From assembly GCA_947475295.1 (NCBI GenBank), contig CANJLF010000006.1, forward strand, positions 89,031 to 153,030: DNA of 64,000 nucleotides. Reading direction: 5' to 3'. Both the position numbers and the translations under genes were made by a program. Below are positions 1-6,814 of this stretch, piece after piece. Origin of the DNA: Fidelibacterota bacterium (GTDB lineage Bacteria; Pseudomonadota; Alphaproteobacteria; Rhodospirillales; Rhodospirillaceae). The stretch's first letter is position 1; each line of letters opens with the position of its first letter. Under the pieces are notes generated by a model. The model made no database searches. It was not told the origin of the DNA and saw nothing but the letters and a program-made list of their open reading frames with translations.

Positions 1-2
1 AT

Positions 3-818
3 AATGCGCCGGCGGCCGCGCGCGAGTTGGTGGATTTCCTCAAAGACGGTGACGGCCTACGGCGCGCCAATCAGCAAGCCGCCGCCCTGGCCGCGGGCCG
101 GTTCAACCTTGAGCGCATCGCATCGAAAATCCGCGGCCTGATCGAAGACAGCGTTGCCGTCGATCCGCGTCACGCGGTTCTGCGGCGGCGCACTTTGCGC
201 GCCAAGCGGGTCTTCGATTTCGTCGTGTCGCTGACGGCGCTGATCGTCCTCTCGCCCGCACTTATCGCGCTGGCCATCGCCATTCAGATCAATATGGGCG
301 GCCCGGCCCTGTTCTCGCAAATGCGCCCCGGCCTGAAGGGCAAACAATTTCGCATCTACAAGTTCCGCACCATGACCAGCGCGAAGGATGCAAGCGGAGC
401 GCTGCTTTCGGACGGCGCGCGGCTAACGCCCTTCGGGCAATTTCTGCGGCGCACGTCACTGGATGAAGTGCCGCAGTTGTTCAACGTGTTGATGGGCGAC
501 ATGAGCCTTGTCGGTCCGCGCCCGCTGTTGCCGGAATACATGCCCTACTACACCAGCGAACAGCATCGGCGGCACGATGTGCTTCCGGGCGTCACCGGCT
601 GGGCCCAAGTCAACGGCCGCAACAACGTCACTTGGGAAGAGAAATTCGCCCTGGACGTCTATTACGCCGACAACTTGAGCTTAGGCCTGGATTTCAAAAT
701 CCTGCTCAAGACCGTATGGATCATCTTGTCGGGCAAGGGCGTCAGCACCGACGGCCACGCCACTTATCAGCGCTTCGACGAAGTCATGGCCCGGCGCCAG
801 GGCGCCGAAGACGTGTGA
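3..818 (+). CDS. Glycosyltransferase tail fused to bacterial sugar transferase (5' partial)
   Basis: This is a priming-type sugar-1-phosphate transferase of the inner membrane, the class that loads a sugar onto undecaprenyl phosphate to start exopolysaccharide or O-antigen units. The frame is open to the left edge. Its first ~45 residues (helix with ERIASKIRGL) look like the C-terminal helix of a GT4 glycosyltransferase, so the protein is probably a GT4-sugar transferase fusion whose first domain lies outside the window. A hydrophobic segment around VVSLTALIVLSPALIALAI follows. The family signatures YKFRTM, SLDEVPQLFNVLMGDMSLVG, PRP and PGVTGWAQVNGRN are all present. A TTG at 27 could be called as a start, but the coding signal continues upstream. 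The sugar substrate is unknown. Confidence 0.85.
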   Translation, partial: NAPAAARELVDFLKDGDGLRRANQQAAALAAGRFNLERIASKIRGLIEDSVAVDPRHAVLRRRTLRAKRVFDFVVSLTALIVLSPALIALAIAIQINMGGPALFSQMRPGLKGKQFRIYKFRTMTSAKDASGALLSDGARLTPFGQFLRRTSLDEVPQLFNVLMGDMSLVGPRPLLPEYMPYYTSEQHRRHDVLPGVTGWAQVNGRNNVTWEEKFALDVYYADNLSLGLDFKILLKTVWIILSGKGVSTDGHATYQRFDEVMARRQGAEDV

Positions 819-837
819 GATTCTGCGCTGGATCGGC

Positions 838-1308
838 CTATTTGGACCGTTCGCTTAAGGCGTAGACCCCGACGATAATGCCGGCCGAAAGCAGGCCCAC
901 CACCACCCATGAGGTGCCGCTTTCGAACAGGTAGTGGGTGTTTTTCGGCAGAGCCTTGGGGTCTTGCGCCCAGGCGACGGCGCCGCCGGCATTCAAGGTC
1001 GCGGTCCATGGGCTGGCCAGATCGCGGCCGGTAAATCCAAGATCCAGCATGCCCGGCACGCTGCTGCGCGAGAACGAGTCACCGACCCGGTAGCCCACGG
1101 GCGACGTAATCATGAGCCCGGCGCGGGGCTCGAACTTGTGGGACTTCACAGACTGAAGAGGCATGCGCATATAGGCCATGACGACCGGGGCGGCGACCCG
1201 TTGCTGATCAAACATCGTGGTGCCGGGAAGCGGCCCGGCGGCATAGGCCGGCGTCATCAACTGACCCGCCAAAGCAGCAATGGCGGAGAAGGCAGCGCAC
1301 TTTTTCAT
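838..1308 (-). CDS. Secreted or membrane-anchored hypothetical protein
   Basis: I do not recognise this 156-residue protein. It begins with a plausible signal peptide (MKKCAAFSAIAALAGQ, cleavage near TPAYAA). It ends with a hydrophobic segment (WVVVGLLSAGIIVGVYAL) and a short basic tail, so it is probably exported and anchored in the inner membrane. I chose the ATG at 1308 because an AGGGG ribosome-binding site lies about nine bases upstream and the signal peptide starts there. The longer open frame to 1389 has no such support. It is convergent with the sugar-transferase fusion, which ends 19 bases away. The middle part shows no motif. Confidence 0.6.
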   Translation of the reverse strand: MKKCAAFSAIAALAGQLMTPAYAAGPLPGTTMFDQQRVAAPVVMAYMRMPLQSVKSHKFEPRAGLMITSPVGYRVGDSFSRSSVPGMLDLGFTGRDLASPWTATLNAGGAVAWAQDPKALPKNTHYLFESGTSWVVVGLLSAGIIVGVYALSERSK

Positions 1309-1501
1309 GAATCCAACCCCTAAATAGCTCGCCAGATGCGGCGCAGGATGCCCCAGCCCGGCCCTGCGCGCAATGTGCGGAAAGTGCATTTTTACGGTAT
1401 TGCCCGCCGATCCTTTTCCCGTCCTGGAGCGTTATGATGGTGAAACCGGAGCATGTCTCTTTAAAGTATGGCTCCGGTAAAGCATTGCGAGACCTCCCCC
1501 C

Positions 1502-2788
1502 GTGCATCACCGCCTGCAATATTTGATCCCTGTCGTAGCCGCCGCCTGCCTGCTCGGCGGCTGCAGCAGCATCGGCCAGGGCGTGACCAAAGCCATCATC
1601 GAAAAGGCCGAGGAAAAACCCGAGCCGGACACCACGCTTTGTGAAATCACCGGTCCCGAGTTCCCGGGCGTCGACGCCAGCCTAAAAGCCGCCACGCCAA
1701 CCGCCGCTAAAACCACCCGGCTGGTGATCGTGCATGGCATTGGCGCGCAGCAGCCGGGCTATTCGGAGCGCCAGCAGCGCAATCTCGCCAGCCACCTCGG
1801 CCTGGATATGGTCGATCCGGCCGTGAAGACCATCGCCCTTATGTCGCCGCCCGATGCCAAAACCACCGCGCCGGGCGTGCCGTTGGGATCGCTCCGGATC
1901 TCGCGTTTCACCAACGCGAACAGCGCCGAGCTTTTGACCTTCGAGCTGACCTGGGCGGACCTTTTGGAGACCGAACGCAAGGCCATCGCCTTCGACGAAT
2001 ATGGAACTTCCGCCAAAGCCCGCGCCGATTTGAACAAATCGCTCAAAATGATGATCAACAGCTTTACCGATCCTCTGGCCTACAACGGTTCCAAGGGCGA
2101 CGTCGTTCGCGGCAGCATGCTGCAAGCGCTGTGCTGGGTGGGCCGCGGCGCATGGGCCGACTACCCGACATCGGCGCGCGAGGCCTGCAGTTGGCGCGAC
2201 ACCAAACGTAATGTCATCCGCGACGACGACATTCTTATTTCCACGCACAGCCTCGGGAGCCGCGTCGCACTCGACACTATGGAAACCTTGGGTGCCTTGC
2301 GCGATTCACTCAGCAAAGACCGAAGTGCCCGCGCCGGCCTGCAGGCTTTGGATTCGCTGCGCGACAAGGAGATCACGTTCTTCATGCTGGCCAATCAGTT
2401 GCCGCTGCTGCAAATGGGCGAGCCGGCCCCGCCCGTCGTTAAGCAGACGGCGCAGTACTGCGGCCCCAATGCGCCGAAGATCAAGGGCCGCTGGTTCAAG
2501 GGCCTGCACATCGTCGCCTTCAGCGATCCCAACGACATCTTGAGCTACGCCATCCCGCAAAGCTTCACCGCCGATTTCATAGACTCGCGCCTGTGCGCAT
2601 CGACCACAAACATCGTCGTCTCGGTGGCGACACAGGTGTCGCTCGGGGTGACGTCCCTCGCCTCGCCGCAGGTGGCCCATACGGCCTACGACAGCGACGA
2701 CCGAGTGCTGGGGCTTATGACCTACGGCCTCGGCGGCCACGAGCCCCCCACGGGCTGCACCTGGCTGAAATTCAGCGGTCCCAACTGA
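1502..2788 (+). CDS. Lipoprotein with alpha/beta-hydrolase-like domain
   Basis: This is a predicted lipoprotein of 428 residues. The N-terminal hydrophobic stretch ends in the lipobox LLGGC, with the lipidated cysteine near residue 21. The body resembles an alpha/beta hydrolase: a strand followed by HGIGAQQPGYSERQQ (oxyanion-type loop), and later THSLGSR, a nucleophile elbow with Ser at about residue 250 and Thr in place of the usual first Gly. A candidate catalytic His could lie in GLHIVAFSDPND. The start is GTG and no strong ribosome-binding site is seen. The gene stands alone, divergent from the secreted hypothetical protein. The substrate is unknown; lipase- or esterase-like activity is only a guess. 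Confidence 0.7.
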   Translation: MHHRLQYLIPVVAAACLLGGCSSIGQGVTKAIIEKAEEKPEPDTTLCEITGPEFPGVDASLKAATPTAAKTTRLVIVHGIGAQQPGYSERQQRNLASHLGLDMVDPAVKTIALMSPPDAKTTAPGVPLGSLRISRFTNANSAELLTFELTWADLLETERKAIAFDEYGTSAKARADLNKSLKMMINSFTDPLAYNGSKGDVVRGSMLQALCWVGRGAWADYPTSAREACSWRDTKRNVIRDDDILISTHSLGSRVALDTMETLGALRDSLSKDRSARAGLQALDSLRDKEITFFMLANQLPLLQMGEPAPPVVKQTAQYCGPNAPKIKGRWFKGLHIVAFSDPNDILSYAIPQSFTADFIDSRLCASTTNIVVSVATQVSLGVTSLASPQVAHTAYDSDDRVLGLMTYGLGGHEPPTGCTWLKFSGPN

Positions 2789-2950
2789 ACGGCCCGCTGG
2801 GGATTTAAAGGGGTTGCTCAACAAAAAATTGCCCCAATTGGGGTCATAAACTGAATGGTAAGCCGGTTCTGGAAGACTGCCCGGGGCCGGCCGCGGATGG
2901 TTTGGATCGGCCTTTAGGTATCCTGCTATGGGGGCGGGCGAGGAACGAGC

Positions 2951-3358
2951 ATGACAGTAAAGGCAGCCCGACACCGACTTATGATACTTCTGGCAACCGT
3001 TTTGGCGGTCGTGGCTGGGACGGCAGCGCTTGCCTGGGCCGCAGATGACAACAATGTCGGCGACCTGCAGATGTGTGTGCCTTTGCGCCAGATCGACGAC
3101 AGCCGGGTGATCGACGACAAAACCATTCTCTTACGCGTCGTGGCCGGATCGCCCTACCGGCGCATCGATTTGGCCCATGAGTGCATAGGCCTGAGCGACG
3201 CCGAAAACTTCACCTCGGCGACAACCATCGGCGCGCTCTGCCAGCAAGACATCTTGCGGGTCACCCAGCAGCCCATCGGCAGTCAGTGCGTCATCGATAG
3301 AATTGTTGTCATTGACGAGGCTGAAGCCAAAGCCCTCTTGGCGCGGCGCAAGAAATAG
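2951..3358 (+). CDS. Exported DUF6491-like protein
   Basis: This small secreted protein (135 residues) has a long signal peptide (LMILLATVLAVVAGTAALAWA). The mature part has the pattern I associate with DUF6491: an early CVPLRQI motif, a V-IDDKTIL strand, a Y-R-x-DL-x-x-C-x-GL segment, and cysteines in LCQQDILRV and SQCVID. The four conserved cysteines could form two disulfides in the periplasm. No biochemical function is known to me for this family. It is monocistronic and convergent with the LysR gene, 16 bases away. Confidence 0.65.
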   Translation: MTVKAARHRLMILLATVLAVVAGTAALAWAADDNNVGDLQMCVPLRQIDDSRVIDDKTILLRVVAGSPYRRIDLAHECIGLSDAENFTSATTIGALCQQDILRVTQQPIGSQCVIDRIVVIDEAEAKALLARRKK

Positions 3359-3374
3359 CCGGCTTCCGAGGACC

Positions 3375-4235
3375 CTAAGATATCGTCGCCGCATCGACGG
3401 CGGTTGCCGCGCGCAAGCTGTCCAGCGCAGCGGCGCGCGCCTCGGTATTGCCCTCGGTGGGATAAATCACGTGGGCCGGACGCACGAACTGCGGGGCCCC
3501 ATGCACCGGAAAGAGCCTGCGGGCGGCGACTTCATCGGCCACAACCCGGGCCGGAAAATAGCCAGCTCCGCCGTATTCAAGGATATGACGGAGTCCAAGA
3601 GCGCCTAAGCTCACGTGCAAACCGGGCGCGGTGTAGCGCGGAAACTGGTCCGAATGCCAGGAGCCGAAATCGGGACCCCAGTCGACAAACACGTAGTCGG
3701 TTTCGCTGGAGCCGGCATGATCGGCGCGTGTGGCAACCATCATCAAGCTTTCGTCCATGAGCTTCTCGATCTGAAAACCGGGCCGCGCTTCCGGCGCATA
3801 CATGACGACAAAATCCAAAAGTCCGTTCGCCAGATAGCGCATGAGGGATTCGGGCGTGCCGACTTCGGCGCGCACAGCGACGTCAGGGCGAGACGCGCGG
3901 AAGCGCCCCATCCAGCTCAGAAGAATGCGCTCCCATAAACTGTATTGGCCGCCGATGTTCAGCACGGCTTGCATTTCGGCCGGCAGGGCGATGTCCTGGC
4001 GGGCCTGCTGCACCACCCGCAACAACGTCGCGGCGTGAGGCTGGAAGCGCTTGCCGGCCGTCGTGAGCGTAACGCCCGACTTGCGGCGCACGAACAGCGG
4101 CTGCCCGAGCCGGGCTTCCAGTTCCTTGATCCGCGCGCTGACGGTGGATTGGGTGACATTGAGAGACTCGGCGGCGCGTACAAAACTGCCCAGCTCGACC
4201 ACCTCGCGGAATGTGCGGACTTGATCCATGTCCAT
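3375..4235 (-). CDS. LysR-family transcriptional regulator
   Basis: This 286-residue LysR-type regulator has an N-terminal winged helix-turn-helix (MDQVRTFREVVELGSF, then AAESLNVTQSTVSARIKELE at about residues 20-40) and a C-terminal periplasmic-binding-protein-like effector domain. The second Met (MDQ) is an equally possible start. A textbook LysR motif, ATC-N9-GAT, lies 45 bases upstream, which suggests autoregulation. LysR genes are usually divergent from their target, but no convincing protein gene lies on the other side of that operator. The effector is unknown. Confidence 0.9.
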   Translation of the reverse strand: MDMDQVRTFREVVELGSFVRAAESLNVTQSTVSARIKELEARLGQPLFVRRKSGVTLTTAGKRFQPHAATLLRVVQQARQDIALPAEMQAVLNIGGQYSLWERILLSWMGRFRASRPDVAVRAEVGTPESLMRYLANGLLDFVVMYAPEARPGFQIEKLMDESLMMVATRADHAGSSETDYVFVDWGPDFGSWHSDQFPRYTAPGLHVSLGALGLRHILEYGGAGYFPARVVADEVAARRLFPVHGAPQFVRPAHVIYPTEGNTEARAAALDSLRAATAVDAATIS

Positions 4236-4279
4236 GGCCGCCGCCTCTCAAAACCCCAACTATTTGAGGCCGTTATCTT

Positions 4280-4294
4280 ATCGAAAAACTCGAT
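4280..4294. promoter_or_regulatory. LysR-type operator (ATC-N9-GAT)
   Basis: The sequence ATCGAAAAACTCGAT is a perfect dyad around AAAAC. It matches the T-N11-A (ATC-N9-GAT) recognition pattern of LysR-type regulators. It lies 45 bases upstream of the lysR start codon, where autoregulation and a divergent target would be expected. Confidence 0.6.
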
Positions 4295-4405
4295 TTTATG
4301 GATAGAAATAATTCATTTGCCCGATAGGTTGAGGCAGCCTTAACCATTGGAGCACTCCCCGCGGGCTCCCTCCCCCAGCCTCTCTTTGTGGACCTCGCGG
4401 CCTTT

Positions 4406-4439
4406 AGGCCGGACGCCGGATGTACGCGTCCGGCCTTTT
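4406..4439 (+). terminator. Rho-independent terminator without an assigned gene
   Basis: There is an 11-bp perfect stem (4406-4416 with 4426-4436) around a 9-base loop. It is followed by a T-run (4436-4439) on the plus strand only. No plus-strand protein gene lies upstream before the LysR promoter region, so the terminated transcript is unassigned. Confidence 0.7.
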
Positions 4440-4530
4440 GCATGTGGCGAGCCGCGCAAGACCTGGCCTCACAGACCCAAATGGAACGACGTGGGCCAAA
4501 GGGACGTCGTCTTTGGGGTGCCGCGGAAAG

Positions 4531-5175
4531 TTATCCTGCGCGGGGCGTGACATGTCCGTTCTCGATCCCGATCACCACCGCCGTCAGCCGGTCGACCTCG
4601 GCGCGCGCATGGGTCACATAGAGGATCGGGATTTTCAATTCATCCCTGAGACGTTCGATATAGGGCAGGATTTCCTGTTTGCGCCCGTCGTCCAACGACG
4701 CCAGCGGCTCGTCCATCAGCAAGAGGCGCGGACTTGCGAGAATGGCGCGGCCGATGGCGACGCGCTGCTGTTCACCGCCGGACAGCGACGCAGGACGGCG
4801 TCCCAGCAAGCGCGCGAGCCCCAAGAGATCAATGATGTGATCGGGCGCGGCATAGCGCGCGGCTGCGAGCTTGTAACCGTAGAGCAAGTTTTCCTGCACC
4901 GACATGTGCGGGAATACCCGCGCGTCCTGGAAGATGTAGCCGACCCGGCGATCTTCCGGCTTTAGATTAATCCCCGCGGCGGAATCGAACAGGACCTGGC
5001 CGTCGACGGCGATGCGGCCGCGCGCCGGCTTCATGACACCCGCAATCATATGGAGAATGGAGGTCTTGCCCGCACCTGAGGGACCAAATAACGCCGTCAG
5101 CCCCGGCGTCGCCTGAAAGGCAACCTTGAGCGTGAAATCGCCGCGACGGGCTTCTACGTCGATATCGAAGCTCAT
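4531..5175 (-). CDS. modC: Molybdate ABC transporter ATP-binding protein ModC (short form)
   Basis: This is the ATPase of the molybdate importer. The Walker A motif GPSGAGKT, Q-loop IFQDARVFPH, signature LSGGEQQRVAIGRA, Walker B LLLMDEPLASLDD and switch His in VTHARAEV are all present. The protein is about 214 residues, well below the ~350 of ModC proteins with a C-terminal molybdate-binding (Mop/TOBE) domain, and it stops soon after the nucleotide-binding domain. I chose the ATG at 5175 (MSFDIDVEARRG) because the family similarity starts there. It follows modB by 10 bases and is the last gene of modA-modB-modC. The molybdate presumably serves the molybdenum hydroxylase at 18.7-21.3 kb. Confidence 0.9.
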   Translation of the reverse strand: MSFDIDVEARRGDFTLKVAFQATPGLTALFGPSGAGKTSILHMIAGVMKPARGRIAVDGQVLFDSAAGINLKPEDRRVGYIFQDARVFPHMSVQENLLYGYKLAAARYAAPDHIIDLLGLARLLGRRPASLSGGEQQRVAIGRAILASPRLLLMDEPLASLDDGRKQEILPYIERLRDELKIPILYVTHARAEVDRLTAVVIGIENGHVTPRAG

Positions 5176-5185
5176 GTCTCTAAAC

Positions 5186-5881
5186 TCATGTGGGCCGCAC
5201 GCGCGTGACGACACGCCGCTCCAGCCACTCGGAGCCGATGATCGCGACCATGGAAACAACGATGGACAAGATGGCGAGGCGGATCGCAGGGCCTTCGCCG
5301 CCGGGCGATTGCAGAAAGCTGTAAATGGCGATGGGCAGGGTTTGGGTTTCGCCGGGGATATTGGAGACAAAGGTAATGGTCGCGCCGAATTCGCCGAAAC
5401 TTTTGGCGAAAGAGAGCACCGCGCCGGCGATTACACCGGGCAGCGACAGCGGCAGAGTGACCGTGAAGAATGTACGCCACCAGCCGGCGCCCAATGTGCG
5501 CGCGGCCAGCTCGAAGCGCGTATCGACGGCTTCGATAGACAGGCGCATGGCGCGCACCATAAGCGGCAGTCCCATGACGGCCGCTGCCAGCGCCGCGCCG
5601 GTCCAGCGGAAGGCGATGACAATGCCGAAGACCTGTTCGAGAAACTGGCCGATGGGCCCGCGGGTCCCGAACAGCAACAGCAGAATAAAGCCGGTCACCA
5701 CCGGCGGCAGCACCAGCGGCAGATAGATCAAACCGCTCAGCAGACTTTTCAGAGGGAATTGAAACCGCGCCAAGACATAGGCAAGGAAAAATCCCGGCGG
5801 CAGACTCAGCAGCGTGCTCCACAGCCCGACTTTCAGACTGAGGCGCACAGCCTCCCATTCCGCCGGCGACAAGTCGAACAT
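5186..5881 (-). CDS. modB: Molybdate ABC transporter permease ModB
   Basis: This is the inner-membrane permease of the molybdate importer, 231 residues, the normal length. About five or six hydrophobic segments are visible. The cytoplasmic EAA-type loop that docks the ATPase is seen at AARTLGAGWWRTFFTVTLPLS, followed by PGVIAGAVLSFAKSFGEFGA. The gene lies between modA (25-base gap) and modC (10-base gap) in one transcription unit. Its start, MFDLSPAEWEAV, matches the usual ModB N-terminus. Confidence 0.93.
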   Translation of the reverse strand: MFDLSPAEWEAVRLSLKVGLWSTLLSLPPGFFLAYVLARFQFPLKSLLSGLIYLPLVLPPVVTGFILLLLFGTRGPIGQFLEQVFGIVIAFRWTGAALAAAVMGLPLMVRAMRLSIEAVDTRFELAARTLGAGWWRTFFTVTLPLSLPGVIAGAVLSFAKSFGEFGATITFVSNIPGETQTLPIAIYSFLQSPGGEGPAIRLAILSIVVSMVAIIGSEWLERRVVTRVRPT

Positions 5882-5906
5882 GATCCGCTGAAAGCCCCCG
5901 GGTATG

Positions 5907-6680
5907 TTATTTCACAGCAAACCCGAATTTACGATAGACAGCCTTGGCCTTCGGGCCCAGCAGGTAATCCCGGAACGCGCGCGCGGCCGGCGTATCGTGG
6001 CTGGCGACCACGGCCAGCGGATAGGAAATCGGCGGATGGCTGGAGGCCGGGAAGATACCGGCGACCGCAACGCGTTTCGTCAGCGCCGCGTCGGTGGCAT
6101 AGACCATGCCCGCCGCTGCTTCGCCGCGTTCGACAAAGGCGAGTGCATTGCGGACGCTATCGCCGCGCACGACGCTGGTCTCCACCGCCGACCAGACGCC
6201 GAGGTTTTCGAGGGCGACTTTACTGTACTTACCCGCAGGCACGCTCATGGGGTCGGCGAGCGCCAGCTTGCCTTTGCCCAGGGCCGCGGCCAGCGGAAAG
6301 CCGGGGCCGATGTTCAGCGTCAAGGGGCGGTCGACGGGCGTGACGAGAACCAGCGTGTTACCGAGAAACGACGTGCGCGTGTCGGCGACGATCAGATTGC
6401 GCGCGGCCAGATAGTCCATCCATTCTTCGTCGGCGGAAACGAACAACGATGCCGGCGCGCCGCTTTCGACTTGGCGGGCAATGGCCGAACTGGCGGCGAA
6501 AGAGAAAACCGGCTTGGCCTTGCCGGTTTTGGCGTAGGCCTCGCCCACTTCGGTCAACGCTTCCGTCAGACTCGAGGCCGCGAAGACGAGCAGCCTATCG
6601 GGGTCTTGTGCTTGGACCGCGCCGCCCGTGAGCGCGCATGCCACAAGTCCTACGCAAAGACACTTTATATACCCACGCAT
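5907..6680 (-). CDS. modA: Molybdate-binding periplasmic protein ModA
   Basis: This is the periplasmic molybdate receptor, 257 residues, with a signal peptide ([19 protein letters not shown]). The family signature is clear: [48 protein letters not shown] and the late [16 protein letters not shown]. It is the first gene of modABC. A Mo-box-like dyad lies about 17 bases upstream of the start codon within a TTGACT/TATGAT promoter, so repression by a ModE-type regulator at high molybdate is likely, although no modE is in the window. Confidence 0.93.
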   Translation of the reverse strand: MRGYIKCLCVGLVACALTGGAVQAQDPDRLLVFAASSLTEALTEVGEAYAKTGKAKPVFSFAASSAIARQVESGAPASLFVSADEEWMDYLAARNLIVADTRTSFLGNTLVLVTPVDRPLTLNIGPGFPLAAALGKGKLALADPMSVPAGKYSKVALENLGVWSAVETSVVRGDSVRNALAFVERGEAAAGMVYATDAALTKRVAVAGIFPASSHPPISYPLAVVASHDTPAARAFRDYLLGPKAKAVYRKFGFAVK

Positions 6681-6697
6681 GGACTGCCCTCCGTCAT

Positions 6698-6721
6698 CGA
6701 AATATCATAGCGGATATAACG
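6698..6721 (-). promoter_or_regulatory. Mo-box-like operator and promoter of modABC
   Basis: The imperfect dyad CGAAATATC-N6-GATATAACG resembles the ModE recognition sequence (half site GTTATATC-like). On the minus strand a -35 candidate TTGACT (6729-6734) and a -10 candidate TATGAT (6704-6709), 19 bases apart, flank it. Binding would therefore overlap the promoter core of modA. Confidence 0.6.
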
Positions 6722-6814
6722 ACCCGGGAGTCAAGGCAAGCTGAGCCAAACCCTTGGCTTCTGTGGGGGCCGGGACGGTATGATGGCGCGCTTGGCCTCA
6801 TAGGGATTGCGCCG

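Larger units (their letters stand above)
4236..4530. other. Intergenic region between lysR and modC
   Basis: No convincing protein gene is seen in these 295 bases. The region holds the LysR-type box (4280-4294) and a strong plus-strand terminator (4406-4439). The AT-rich part (4260-4325) has promoter-like composition on both strands. The 3' end of modC lies on the other side of the terminator. A short plus-strand transcript between the box and the terminator is possible. Confidence 0.6.

Noticed and set aside
2838..2860. CCCCAATTGGGG palindrome followed by T-run on the minus strand, as a terminator
   Set aside because: No minus-strand gene ends here, the stem is short with an AATT loop, and its plus-strand side lacks a T-run.
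5126..6343. Long plus-strand open frame across modC/modB/modA
   Set aside because: It is antisense to three clearly conserved genes and its composition is low-complexity Arg/Gln/Gly, the usual result of GC-rich codon use on the opposite strand.
6638..6814. Longer mutase start at ATG 6638
   Set aside because: It would overlap the first 43 bases of modA and all of the Mo-box region, has no ribosome-binding site, and the added residues do not resemble the family.
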